This document shows, piece after piece, positions 60,301 to 62,569 of a stretch of 64,000 nt of DNA. The notes under the pieces are model-generated. The model saw only the letters and a program-made list of their open reading frames with translations, had not been told where the DNA came from and ran no database searches. The translations under genes were made by a program, and so were the position numbers. The stretch's first letter is position 1. The number at the start of each line of letters is the position of its first letter. The DNA is taken from positions 1 to 64,000 of the forward strand of contig JAERTE010000068.1 in assembly GCA_016845145.1 (NCBI GenBank). The letters run 5' to 3'. The DNA is from Rhodospirillaceae bacterium (GTDB taxonomy: Bacteria > Pseudomonadota > Alphaproteobacteria > Rhodospirillales > Casp-alpha2).

Positions 60301-62457
60301 ACGGAAAACTATTCATCCTTCTCCATCGGCTCCACGGGCGTCCAGGATTTCTCCGCCGGCTCCGACAACGGCGGGTTTGCCTTCGACGGCCAAATGGACA
60401 ACGTCCGGCTCTGGAACCTGGCGCGTTCGCAAGATCAAATCCGCGAGGGCATGACCCAAAGCTACGATTACGACACATCCAACCTGGTGGCGCAGTACAC
60501 ATTTGATGATGTTTCAGGGACAACGGTGCGGGACAATACTTCTTCCCAGCAAAACGGCACGCTCAACAACAACGCGACCACCGTTGATGTCGGCAGCGAT
60601 ACGCCATTGATCGTACCGCTTGATGGAAACGTGTTGCGGTTTGACAGCAGTGATTCGGTCACATTCAGCGCCGGGTCCATTCCAACCGGCACCAGTGAGC
60701 GAACGATCATGCTTTGGGCCAAAACGGAAACTCTAGACGATTTCAATCTTCTGAATTATGGGGTTGATTCAACGGGCGATCGCATCAGGTTTGGCGCGAA
60801 CAGGTCGGGAGCGGAGGGGATAAGGCTTGATATCAATGGCGGTTCAATCGTTTTTGAGCCCGCGACGTACGTCGCAGATGGCCAGTGGCATCATTATGCA
60901 CTAGTTCTCCCGCTCAATACGTCACTGAGCGATAACATTTTGAACCTGAACGATGTCAAAGTGTATCAAGACGGCAAATTGTTGACAGCAATTATCAACG
61001 CCACTGGCTCTACAACGGCGATTACCACGGGGTCAGCTTCGAACATGACCCTGGGCGCTGGAAATTTCGCCGGAGACATGGCTGAGGTCAGCGTTTGGAG
61101 CAAGGCGCTGACGGGCACTCAGATCAATACCTACATGACCCAAAGGCTGGCCGGTGATGAAGCAGACCTCGCACATTACTGGAAACTCAACGAGGGATCA
61201 GGGTCGACCGTTTCGGATTCTTCCAGCAATAGTAACACCGGTACGATTGTCGGTTATTCTTCAACCGTCGAAGCCGATGGCGCGACCTGGGTTTCTTCTG
61301 CCCCGACCATCACCGGCACCAGTCACGAGATCATCGAAGACGGCACTGCTACCGGCAAGATGACGTCTGCCGATGTGACTGGCGCGCCTACTTATACGCT
61401 GGTCGGCAATCCGTTAAACGGCACGGTGGATCTCGACGCTGCCACCGGCAACTATACCTACACGCCGAAGGCCGACTATCAGGGTCAGGACAGCTTTATC
61501 ATCCGCGCCGCGGGATCGGCATCCGGCACGGATGACGAGCAGGTTTCCGTCACCGTCGGCAAGGCGCCGACCGCGACCGAGAACCATGCCCTGAGCCTCG
61601 ACGGTACAGGCGACTACGTGGATCTTGGTGACGCCGGCGATCTCGCCACGGGAACGGCCGCCTTCACTTACGAAGCTTGGATCAAGACCTCGGACACGTC
61701 GGACTGGGGGGATATCCTTTCCATCGGCAATGCCACAAACAACCAGGAAAGCTTCTTCTTCGTCAACAAAACGGACGGCGAATTGCACTTCGCGGCACGT
61801 GGGATCGCGACCCGTGCCGAATCGTCGACCAGCGTCGCCGATGGCAAATGGCACCATGTCGCTGCCGTCTATGACGGCGCCAGTACGGTTCAGCTTTACA
61901 TCGACGGCACAGCCAATGGTTCCGCCAGTTCCTTCGGGGCCCTGAACATTTCAGGGTCGAATGCACGCATCGGCACGCAATCGACCAACGACCAGGAGTT
62001 CTTCAACGGCGAGATCGACGAGGTGCGGGTCTGGAACAAGGCGCGCACTCAGGCCGAAATTCAGGCTGACATGGACCGGCAGTTGAACGGCGACGAAGCG
62101 AACCTGCTGGGCTATTGGAACTTCGATGAAGGTGCGGGAACCATGGCGGCGGATGGCGCGTCGGGCGGTCATGACGGCATGTTTGTCGGTGACGCAACGC
62201 ATAAGAACCTGAGCACCGTTACCATGGGCAACAGCCAGACCTACAGAGGCATGCTGTTGGGTGAGGATGCGGACGGCGATAATTTAAGCTATTCGATAAC
62301 GCCGAACACGTCGCTTTCCGGATTCAGTCTGGATTCCAACGCGAATACCTACACCTACACCAGCGATGGAACGGATGGTGAGTACACCGCGTCCATCGAT
62401 ATCACTGATGATCACGGCCAGACCAGTACGGAGACCATTACCTTTCTCGTAACTTAA
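36385..62457 (+). CDS. giant LamG/cadherin-repeat surface protein (8,690 residues)
   Basis: A single uninterrupted frame. There is no Sec signal at the N terminus (MAVDETTGGPSIRKPES). Residues 20-110 form a small module (FIALED, DLVIEAADGGVWVVAGYY) that resembles the N-terminal retention-type modules of large type I secreted adhesins. Then come alanine-rich repeats (about 139-582), a Pro-Ala linker (591-787), three cadherin- or Ig-like domains (787-1210), a LamG domain with an inserted lectin-like domain, a unique beta domain (about 1650-1845), and a long array of cadherin-like and LamG domains to the end. I count 27 LamG domains and noticed no cysteine on reading through. LamG and cadherin-like folds bind sugars, proteins and calcium, so an adhesin is the best guess. 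No RTX nonapeptides or known C-terminal secretion signal were found, which is odd for a type I substrate. The TolC-family gene upstream is a candidate exit channel. Confidence 0.85.
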   Translation: MAVDETTGGPSIRKPESRQQLEQYDGQFIALEDTGTVRTVPEWAFEDAAFTRHGNDLVIEAADGGVWVVAGYYANGSRPDLQSLTGETLTPEMIAQRVAMGPPVQVAQAAQADGPQTDVPPQNPADENPTGPQTPPTEAAPGAEGSLEQLLLSLSTEGGAEGSAGLLQVFQAAAREALGENATPEQLAALQQAFMDALQGGIAFGDNPADALEAAKAVFADPPPPAPAEDNTPEAQAGNLLQALASGEGAGDLIEQLAAQAAGGEAIDPEQAALAAQAFIDGLGESLAEGELPTEALALADQLSGDVADGVTPAGEGSPGDALLQALASGENATQVVDQVLGDTAGDPNAAGAFTDALVGALESGQSLQAAMAQAADAQENLAQALQQTTAPGDPTLQALATGEGAEQLPSDPNFQQALADALSSGQSTAQALQSAQAAVDNLNQAQAQTTAPGDPVLQALASGNNVEQNVGGSEAFQQALSQALAGGGSTGAAVQSAQATADTLNQAVAATTAPVSPADALVQALASGENVAQAVGEGGDTFEQALAQTLAGGGSAEQAVSEATETAAATETAVAETTTEPAAAEPAVETAAAEPAPAPAPVAAPAPAPAPAPAPAPAPQQVAAATPEPVVPVPQPVAPAPQPVAPPPQPAPAPPPPAAPAPQPVAPAPQPVAPAPQPIAPAPAPVPAPAPVPAPAPAPQPIAPASAPTPAPAPAPAPAPAPAPAPISGGSGSSSLFGGGGSSPAPAPSPAPAPRPSPRRSPSPEPEPDPAPAPDPAPDPTPKSKPNLSPTSKNFAEPGSEDTTVTFTAADFTGAYSDPDGDQLSRVRIDTLPNNGTLKLGAANVTQGQVIPAGQLGNLTFVPTANYSGTTGFSYVAHDGFQYSPVPGSVSMNIASVADAPTFSGSASLESVAVGATNPAGETVQSLFSGVYSDVESDSFAGVVITADAATGAQGAWQYSTDGTNWFAVGSVSDSAGLVLEATAKVRFVPAAGYTGTPGALTAHAVQTGHGLTLTSGNTRQTYDTTTDDATAAVSAAGQSLTTQVTADAPKIKATGGTTVHQGDDAQTTIDPNITIVDPSNTYNGGFLKIDITANRHADDRLTIDNQGTGSGQISVSGTSVSYGGTQIGSVDGTLDGGASQALQINLNASANNAGVQALARAVQFSNANGTAPDQARTVTFSARDADSNASSAASTAVTRTVTLDHLSDDFSTSFPSQQVLSFDGGDKLSLGNGADLINGTSAQTWEAWIKTSQTSGTQSIFSAGDLGTTTIFNNSFSSNSGLSLTGNASVTGGVLQLTPEQNSQFGQISIATPTAQDGARNFSATFKLDIGDADLGDGADGVSFNYGTGTADVEGVATGLSVTFDTYDNGNDNFGLLEVKINGSVVATATAPTPGNNGPFRTNANTFVPVEISHTDSGLTVKFNGATLINNQSLGGNYNPQASHAFIMTGQTGSTIDVHAVDDLVITMDDTTTTRSSLVVDAGKLKFLTEQQPAGNQASNTTTSDSGITVADGEWHHVAAVHDGSSTLKLYVDGALASTHTSVAKNLSAGSAVAGQSAAGGTASAFNGQIAELRAWDAARSDDAINQNFEPSLSSPTGETNLVGYWKATDLAGQTIADASAKSNTATLGANSGAAADDPTAATSTLPFVDPGKWVVVEGSLSGSTDDSVIVRDGAAELRNREFLRSKEQFDPASDHPAHITGRFTLSHDDDFFSIWTRANATPDNTNVGYPLSGIRFQANPGSSTETIGIDVKTGAGASTPLTLTGNVDISFEVGRIYDFEAYDNGSNLRFTITDVADPSNTASVTATNAFNPSDNYVILQNREETSGTDYVTKLQHIDIDQSFVTEEGAAVSATLKAPSATGTLTYSIISDDTDGGAFSLTNTTTGAFTYTPSSGFHGVDSVTYKVTGSNGVTDVRTQKFVVEADLDVSVAGAHLDFDGVNDYARIAHASSLDFSTGDFSVEAWVKVTASSGEEEIVTKIVDEGGTGSGPGWALRVLNGSTAQFVVQTGGTTNYAIAAATVTQGEWVHLAGVRDATGGIKLYVNGADAGTVTTNGTIANNADLSNTNDVLIGRDSQSTADYFNGSIDEVRIWNTARSADDIRINFDQQLSGSETGLKGYYRFDDVEQGNDADQTSGVNTGTGQVLDKSGSGNHATLGGTTEGDTAEPTVSSVHGNVLTLDGTNDYVNVGAGTGSELQITGDITVEAWINPDTVSGAQEIVSIAGDSGDDSAADNFLFSLELNNGDIELIHEDSGKSNNEVTFDTNLTAGTWTHVAVARDVSTDTYRLYVDGKLFGTSADYGNDPGGGGNAVLRIGTQFSSSSAVEQNFDGKIDDVRVWNVARSTDEITANFDQVLTGDFGGSLVSHYTFDGGNANDSAGANNGTLTNGAVTSSGDPDGVGGPDIYGNIVELVEGSTASGRMVTDEMSGSITYSVQSAPGNGSVTIDATTGQWTYNPGSFFGDTSFTLRASNGTSNDDETITVKVLDVELASVNVHDGAAQFAGSDDQVEAGLGTGTFTNKITLEQWVNFGDITGNQNTLRVGDSETTGGNNRFVFEKKTGQTFSLFLGDDSTSTSIDSGVTIAADTWYHLAATYDGTTAKLYVNGNEVKSQAVSGVALTNTAQEITVGADDGNFDSISLVDEVRVWSTVRSDAEIKATYNEQLTGSESGLQVYYRFDDDPNGVTVDNKGALGDTADGVLVAGAKIIHPPGTALDFSGISNNGTYINAGRGTGDNLHITGDLTLETWIQFDSFATKNIIRYGGGGNDDAANNYLYRLGILSGGDIRYYHEHGGGTDEAHTFSTGIGLGEWVHLAMTRDATTKKVTLYLNGEAFGNFTYTNAPESNTLSNLNFTVGGTNGGTFGVDAKMADVRVWKSVRTAHEIADNYNHLLTGNQGGDLILNYHLDEGSGTTVSDSSGTQSDATVFKAVGWVDTAPDVFGTKIETQENEAVSGSMIASDVTGTATYSIQAQPTSGKGSVVIDSSSGEWIYTPTAGFSGTATFTLRAVGATSGSTKPDDETITVTVNAETHDSVDLSQGVMQFDGSNDYIDLGSKSQLAFGSNAFTIETWVKTGVTSNARIDIAGLGHSGTNDEGAFLFIDNGKLGFDTKGATDITALSAINDQEWHHVALTRSGTSIKLYVDGVLEKTGTDTFTVPQAASQIGNTSTTSNHFKGQMDEFRIWNTERTASEIRANMDQQLGGGETGLQAYYRFDGDASSTTVTNLATATGTALDGTATNGPVQLGVPGTALDFDGTSTYIDAGKGTSNSLEIAGDVTMEAWAKFDNVSAKQVITRYGGNGGAADQNILYDMLIDGADIEYYHGTASGGGTTLTFNTNLVTGQWYHLAMSRDVSAKTVKLHINGELFDTKTYTNDPTGGTGTGTTFTAGANTTPGNFINGQIADVRVWKSVRTDQQIIDNYNHQLTGNQGGDLILNYQFDETTDNTVVDSSGTQSNATVSGTVNFVDATPDIYGNTLTVGENETVSGQMVPNDLLGTPTFSATGAGTAVNGQVTATTTLGGSVIIDQSTGAWTYTPAANFYSATGDTFTLTATSGSVTDSETITIKVTQEDKTSVNVSDGVLQLDGTGDYVDLPDTILNNTQGTVTAKFNLASGADTGSNQFVFANTNSGAGDRMYIFAERVGSEWRVRTTLDAETLDGGAIQTDEWTDVAVVWRTDGTAELFVNGDSKATHTGLSFTSAIKDGVNVGSYNDGTNSFFTGQVDEVSVWSTARTDAQIRDSRETQLTGSETGLTAYYRFDDDANSTTVQDKTANNNDGTKKGDADLIGPRGKVLTFDGVDDFVNLPDSAEGTTLLGTAAGAVEAWFKLDATASTATTIYVFANRDSGSGDQVYIQLAHNGTNWELFGYLDGQSVNMGTVTAGQWIHAAVSWDGANGEMFRNGESKGTVAGLNFTTAINNKVAIGTYNEQDNGQFFKGEIDDVRIWSTSRSATEIAENYQSTLTGSETGLTAHYNFEEISGSSVFDTAGTAQNGTITGATLVDGSPTVLGTKFEITEGETAAGRMTANDIVGTPATPYSVQAAASNGSVTIDASSGAWVYKPNANFTGTDTFTLRASDGTRNDDEVITVVVEGDDLVNVADGVLRLDGTNDYVSVAAHSDLNMTNNFTLEAWIYTDDTQTSQVIVTNDNVGTDLGGGYVFAVRDGTGLSYETNNGAGNFNVTGVMTTGEWHHVAATFDNSASPKMTFYVDGNAVGTGSPVAPSLTGASVLIGRRGNDNTEDFDGMIDDVRIWNTTRTATEIDLYKDQQLSGSETGLKGYWKFDDDAGGTSAADSAGTAQNGTLTNQAKIVNVPQTALKFDGTDDWVEIAHDAALIPNTWTIESWYKTSAHSGNTAGRIISRAGPGNTNDYSLMMYQGNIWLSSNNLSTDNLITSGTDYSDGLWHHVAGSYDGKQLKIYVDGQLVSSANVTGTPNHSTTNKVTIGRYDDGGTSTPTHYFNGEIADVRIWNGARTDAEIAENFNQTLTGDQGGKLVAHYTFDEGSGTTVTDNAGTAHNGTISGATFVDNAPDIYGNALTIQEDETVSGVFEADSSSFAIATQATKGTVTLDTSSGHWIYKPNANYNGTDTFKLSAAGAGEETITVTVNPVSHASANVSDGVLVLNGTSDYVDLGTASELGALTSNFSVEAWINPVDTTLGRIIGPDHTTGGRGWSFGYKDGKIQFTNFNVKDYFSPVVLTAGELVHVAAVMETTSGTNTKVSFYVNGNLVGIDTHTAIAEANNAADGFFIGAKGTHNIPGVGEHVEGAIDDVRVWNDVRTAEEIRDNYTKQVANNETGLIGNWTFDDVSGATVQDKTSNNNDGTVLSAVGPRKVLDMSPPATDVASGMGLADFEGFPSTAITMEMWINPDVIGNDGLLSYAVPGNANEFAVFLQSDGTIDVNIDGSVAHNVSGVSITTGSWQHLAVTWDATSDEVIVYKNGVKVSTGTVTVSGTVISDGGTMYLGLDQDGNVPNTTFDKDQAYDGQMAEVRIWDKVRTASEINADFDRELSGSETNLVSYWKLDEASGTRALDSAGNNDGTYQSNGAAHTDSTVPLAKADAGNVHANITDALKFDGTNDVATAGLGTGTITNEVTIEFQANLSTVGVFQSLVALAETTGNAAEFVPFLDSADSKLKFFLENQANASTTVDSGVTLSAKTWYHIAVSYDGATAKIYVDGQLVKAQAVSGYTLSSSLAQTLYIGRDNTAANYTNGQIGDVRVWNVARTDEQIADNFNTPVTGNEGGSLIAHYTFGEGSGTTLIDSAGSNNGTITGATHVDLSADIFGNTLTVQEGESAQGKMTASDVDGTVTYSVQTAANNGGSVTLDANGNWTYTPAFGFNGTETFTLRAVGATFGTDDETITVTVNAVDEKSVDVSGSVLALDGSNDYASAANAASLNPTTWSIETWFQTSSHTASGDSNIGRLISKAQGTGGNQFSIYMSQGKLNLVTNGLDTSTITSGGTYNDGSWHHAAGVYDGSTLKLYVDGDLVQQATVSGTPTLDTKDLYIGAYNDGSGATQNFNGKLDEVRVWGEARTADEIRTNYDQQMAGTEPNLAAYYRFDDDAIGTQARDASGNGNDAILTNGASLSSVTGKSLSFDGTDDSVSISGSPSDFHTGTGAFTYEAWVKVPTTATSNHYIFAAGGTTGTNAGLLFVKSGKLALHNPNSGGVTGATTINDGNWHHVAAVHDGSNGIKLYVDGKLETATTDGTPGFNIASGNVAIGVSPWNHQRMSGEIADLRIWKDARSADEIKSTYQSPLSAGEDNLIVHYTFDEASTTAVTDQSGGGHSGSISGATKVDSTAPIEGPEVLGTIIETVEATAVTGTMVASDVVASAATTYSVASSTSANGTVTIDAAGKWTYTPNANFIGTANFTLRASDGTRNDDEIISVTVFSDDTVNVHDGVLNLDGTNDYVSAGRGNADELAITGSVTVEAWVNLADFQSQSNVIAQVAGDDETEAKNVLYGLRVDSSGDLVYFHESGGGNNTAITFDANLTLDTWAHISMVRDATAKTVTAYVNGHQVGATTTYTTNPTGGTASTLIIGEDNASSSGVYVKGAIDDLRIWSAARTADEIRLNYDQSLSGTETGLTAYYRFNDDDNGTTLVDSAGNASNGTASGGAAIVNTLGQAMQFGGNGTSDVVTTSNINIEATSFSWEFWAKRDVDNSSNTTDLVLGARDPNQDTDASFFHAGWTGASSFRFSFDEDGADAGITYTDTGGSYDTWSHWAGTYDNATKLAKLYKDGQLVASKVFAAGAVDFASTVISPSIGGTLTSGHEFKGLLDEVRFWGDVRTADEIADNYNMRIATDADGLVANYHFDAASGNVVDSTTGTANTGTVSGNAARVDTAPDVFGGDVAAQAISITENETASGKFETSAASVSKTDPTNGALVLNTATGDWTYTPTAGFIGTDSFTLTAGGRTETVNISVADVDENSINVAGGALQFTGRTFDRMEADLGTGALSNQITVEMMVRFNELAGPSSQDAQQNIFNLFGGTDKHALHMFKTGANEIKLAVSDALDSSFTALGLVSGVTAGADTWYHVAATYDGSTAKFYVDGSLVAQGAVSGASFASQTANLVLGGNPIGDPQFNQSVDFRGLIDEVRVWSSVRTEAEINANKDQQLAGSESNLEAYYRFDDTGAGSEVENIAAASGRKVLQLDGNGDYIDIAHNAALNPANWTVEGWFKTTHSGTANADIGRIVSKTGDTGWGVYSLHYYDGKIHTGTSSGSNTGFAASSTSIINDGEWHHAAGVFDGSTLKLYVDGQLEATTSFSGAIDYGSQVATIGRSYDPVNGSIQFFDGSLDEVRIWSTARTQSDIQSTMNTSLSGSESSLLAAYSFDGDTIGTSATGNHNGTTAGTPTAVASTDTPVDARTGSLSNGSVLTLDGSGDYVQISNATALNPSTWTIEGWFQTTAHGDSNSGRILQKAQGSGGNQYSLYMQNGKIALVTNGTGTPTIWSTDALNDGQWHHAAGSYDGTNLILYIDGQQVATDTVTGSSVDTHNLLIGAANDTSGPGISQHWNGKLDEIRVWNDVRTQSEIQTHMNDTLKDSPAGLVAAYSFDDDDAGTIKTHQDVTGNHNGTGVGGATVTATTDTPVTSQPTVVKNLGKVLSFDGVDDTFQIIDGNTFDTTSYTIETWVKLDSATNATIMGRGASSVFAGVGISHALLTDSQGRFQHYNYDGALKFATSDIVAQAGQWYHLAGSYDAGSDTLKLYVNGALAATTTGVTGVWTGGDRYLFGPENAGQTKLDGQIGEFRVWDVARSDSDIAANYNGDLTGSESGLVGLYTFDDISGTTVPDDAGTATNGVISGAAVVDVTAPVFGTKFTITEGETASGRMTGNDVTSTGTTSYAITSNPASGSVSIDSASGEWTYTPVDNHTGTVTFQVRATNGAQTDTETVTVTIAADNEPNVGGAFVQLNGAGDHVDLGTVSGISGAYSIEAWVNASAANTWARIVELSQGESDDNILFTFSGSDGTIALHNYVGTTKTTLTTTATLPLDQWVHVAAVNNGNGTGAIYFNGVAQTVTGNTSDLSAATNVDRDVSYIGKSSWAADQYFVGGIDDVRIWNDARTATEIADNYQHRLDGDEAGLHRYFTFDDAKGGVVEDKSANKAEAVLKGGESFTTASNVLTLDGTNDQLTVSHDASLNSANWTIESWFKTSAHSGDVGRIVSKAASGANGYALLISNGKLLAATNGAGNPVITSANSYNDGTWHHAAASFDGSTLRMYVDGALVQSGAVTSTPVQDTNNLTIGHFQEGASAATQHFNGQIDEVRVWNVARTQKEIELNRFDKAEGNESGLVAQYSFDSEVPGNGTTVDNNQGTAALDGTLTNGATVTKTTYTPVLPDKAPIIGPQGRVMNVNDADGSATARGDATRDDMSAQFSASTVTNAVTMEAWIKFDRNNLHENPLALKAVTTNNPRFVLEKFADGSLRFFVNNDASVGTNVTTAAGLIDADVWYHVAVTSNGTTGTIYLNGEQVATENYSSFSIGSTGVQDFSAGSDNGGFAFDGQMDNVRLWNLARSQDQIREGMTQSYDYDTSNLVAQYTFDDVSGTTVRDNTSSQQNGTLNNNATTVDVGSDTPLIVPLDGNVLRFDSSDSVTFSAGSIPTGTSERTIMLWAKTETLDDFNLLNYGVDSTGDRIRFGANRSGAEGIRLDINGGSIVFEPATYVADGQWHHYALVLPLNTSLSDNILNLNDVKVYQDGKLLTAIINATGSTTAITTGSASNMTLGAGNFAGDMAEVSVWSKALTGTQINTYMTQRLAGDEADLAHYWKLNEGSGSTVSDSSSNSNTGTIVGYSSTVEADGATWVSSAPTITGTSHEIIEDGTATGKMTSADVTGAPTYTLVGNPLNGTVDLDAATGNYTYTPKADYQGQDSFIIRAAGSASGTDDEQVSVTVGKAPTATENHALSLDGTGDYVDLGDAGDLATGTAAFTYEAWIKTSDTSDWGDILSIGNATNNQESFFFVNKTDGELHFAARGIATRAESSTSVADGKWHHVAAVYDGASTVQLYIDGTANGSASSFGALNISGSNARIGTQSTNDQEFFNGEIDEVRVWNKARTQAEIQADMDRQLNGDEANLLGYWNFDEGAGTMAADGASGGHDGMFVGDATHKNLSTVTMGNSQTYRGMLLGEDADGDNLSYSITPNTSLSGFSLDSNANTYTYTSDGTDGEYTASIDITDDHGQTSTETITFLVT
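36800..38140 (+). repeat. alanine-rich repeats with LQALASGE core
   Basis: Within the giant gene, five copies of a QALASGE-like core start at 37102, 37351, 37573, 37753 and 37948, with a degenerate unit before them. Spacing is 83, 73, 60 and 65 residues. Each unit has the form LQALASGEN, a short acidic turn, FQQALAQALAGG, then a helix rich in Ala and Gln ending in TTAPGDP. The units look helical and unlike the beta-domains that follow. Function unknown; a stalk or an envelope-spanning element is possible. Confidence 0.8.
38155..38745 (+). other. Pro-Ala-rich linker of the giant protein
   Basis: About 195 residues made mostly of APAP, PQPVAP and PEPEPDP runs, interrupted by one glycine/serine patch (ISGGSGSSSLFGGGGSS). 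Such sequence forms stiff extended rods, as in TonB, and could carry the chain across the periplasm or outer-membrane channel. Confidence 0.8.
40040..41330 (+). other. LamG domain split by an inserted L-type-lectin-like domain
   Basis: The first LamG begins at VLSFDGGDKLSLGNG (about 40045) and runs to IFSAGDLGTTT. At about 40200 an L-type (legume-lectin-like) sequence of some 200 residues begins with FNNSFSSNSGLSLTG. It carries GADGVSFNYG and VTFDTYDNG, the segments where this fold binds metal and sugar, and ends near 40803 at DDLVITMDD. LamG resumes with TTRSSLVVDAGKLKFLTE and the usual WHHVAAVHDGSSTLKLYVDG and LRAWDAARS. Joining the two LamG halves gives a normal-length domain. Confidence 0.65.
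41335..41915 (+). other. unique beta-sandwich-like domain in the giant protein
   Basis: About 193 residues (DPGKWVVVEGSLSG to LQHIDIDQS) that occur once. The pattern of strands, with FDPASDHPAHITGRFTLSH and VGRIYDFEAYDNGSNLRF, suggests a concanavalin-like or carbohydrate-binding sandwich distinct from LamG. I do not recognise the family. Confidence 0.5.
41920..62457 (+). repeat. array of cadherin-like and LamG modules
   Basis: Cadherin-like modules (about 96 residues, with ENETASG, then GSVTIDxxTGxWTYTP and FTLRA) start near 41920, 43600, 45199, 46795, 48397, 49966, 52216, 53791, 55411, 58318 and 61306, with a final related domain from 62218. Between them lie LamG domains of about 215 residues, each with LDGTNDYV, EAW, WHHVA, LYVDG, DEVRVWN and YYRFDD-type segments. 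The numbers between successive cadherin-like modules are 2, 2, 2, 2, 2, 3, 2, 2, 4, 4 and 1. Distances between matching glycines in the modules from 43600 on are 533, 532, 534, 523, 750, 525, 540, 969 and 996 residues. Confidence 0.85.
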
Positions 62458-62569
62458 TATCGCCGAAGGGGCTTAACATCCGGGACGGTTGAGCTACAAT
62501 CTGCAACAATAACAATAAGGCCCGGCCTCAAATGCCCATCAAGAGACCGGAGGGGAGGAAAGCAGTTCA

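Noticed and set aside
36385..62457. RTX calcium-binding nonapeptides in the giant protein
   Set aside because: Looked for GGxGxDxLx-type runs, especially near the C terminus, and found none.
36385..62457. CRISPR or satellite-type DNA repeats
   Set aside because: The repeats are protein-domain repeats of about 650 and 290 bases with drifted DNA, not short direct repeats with spacers.
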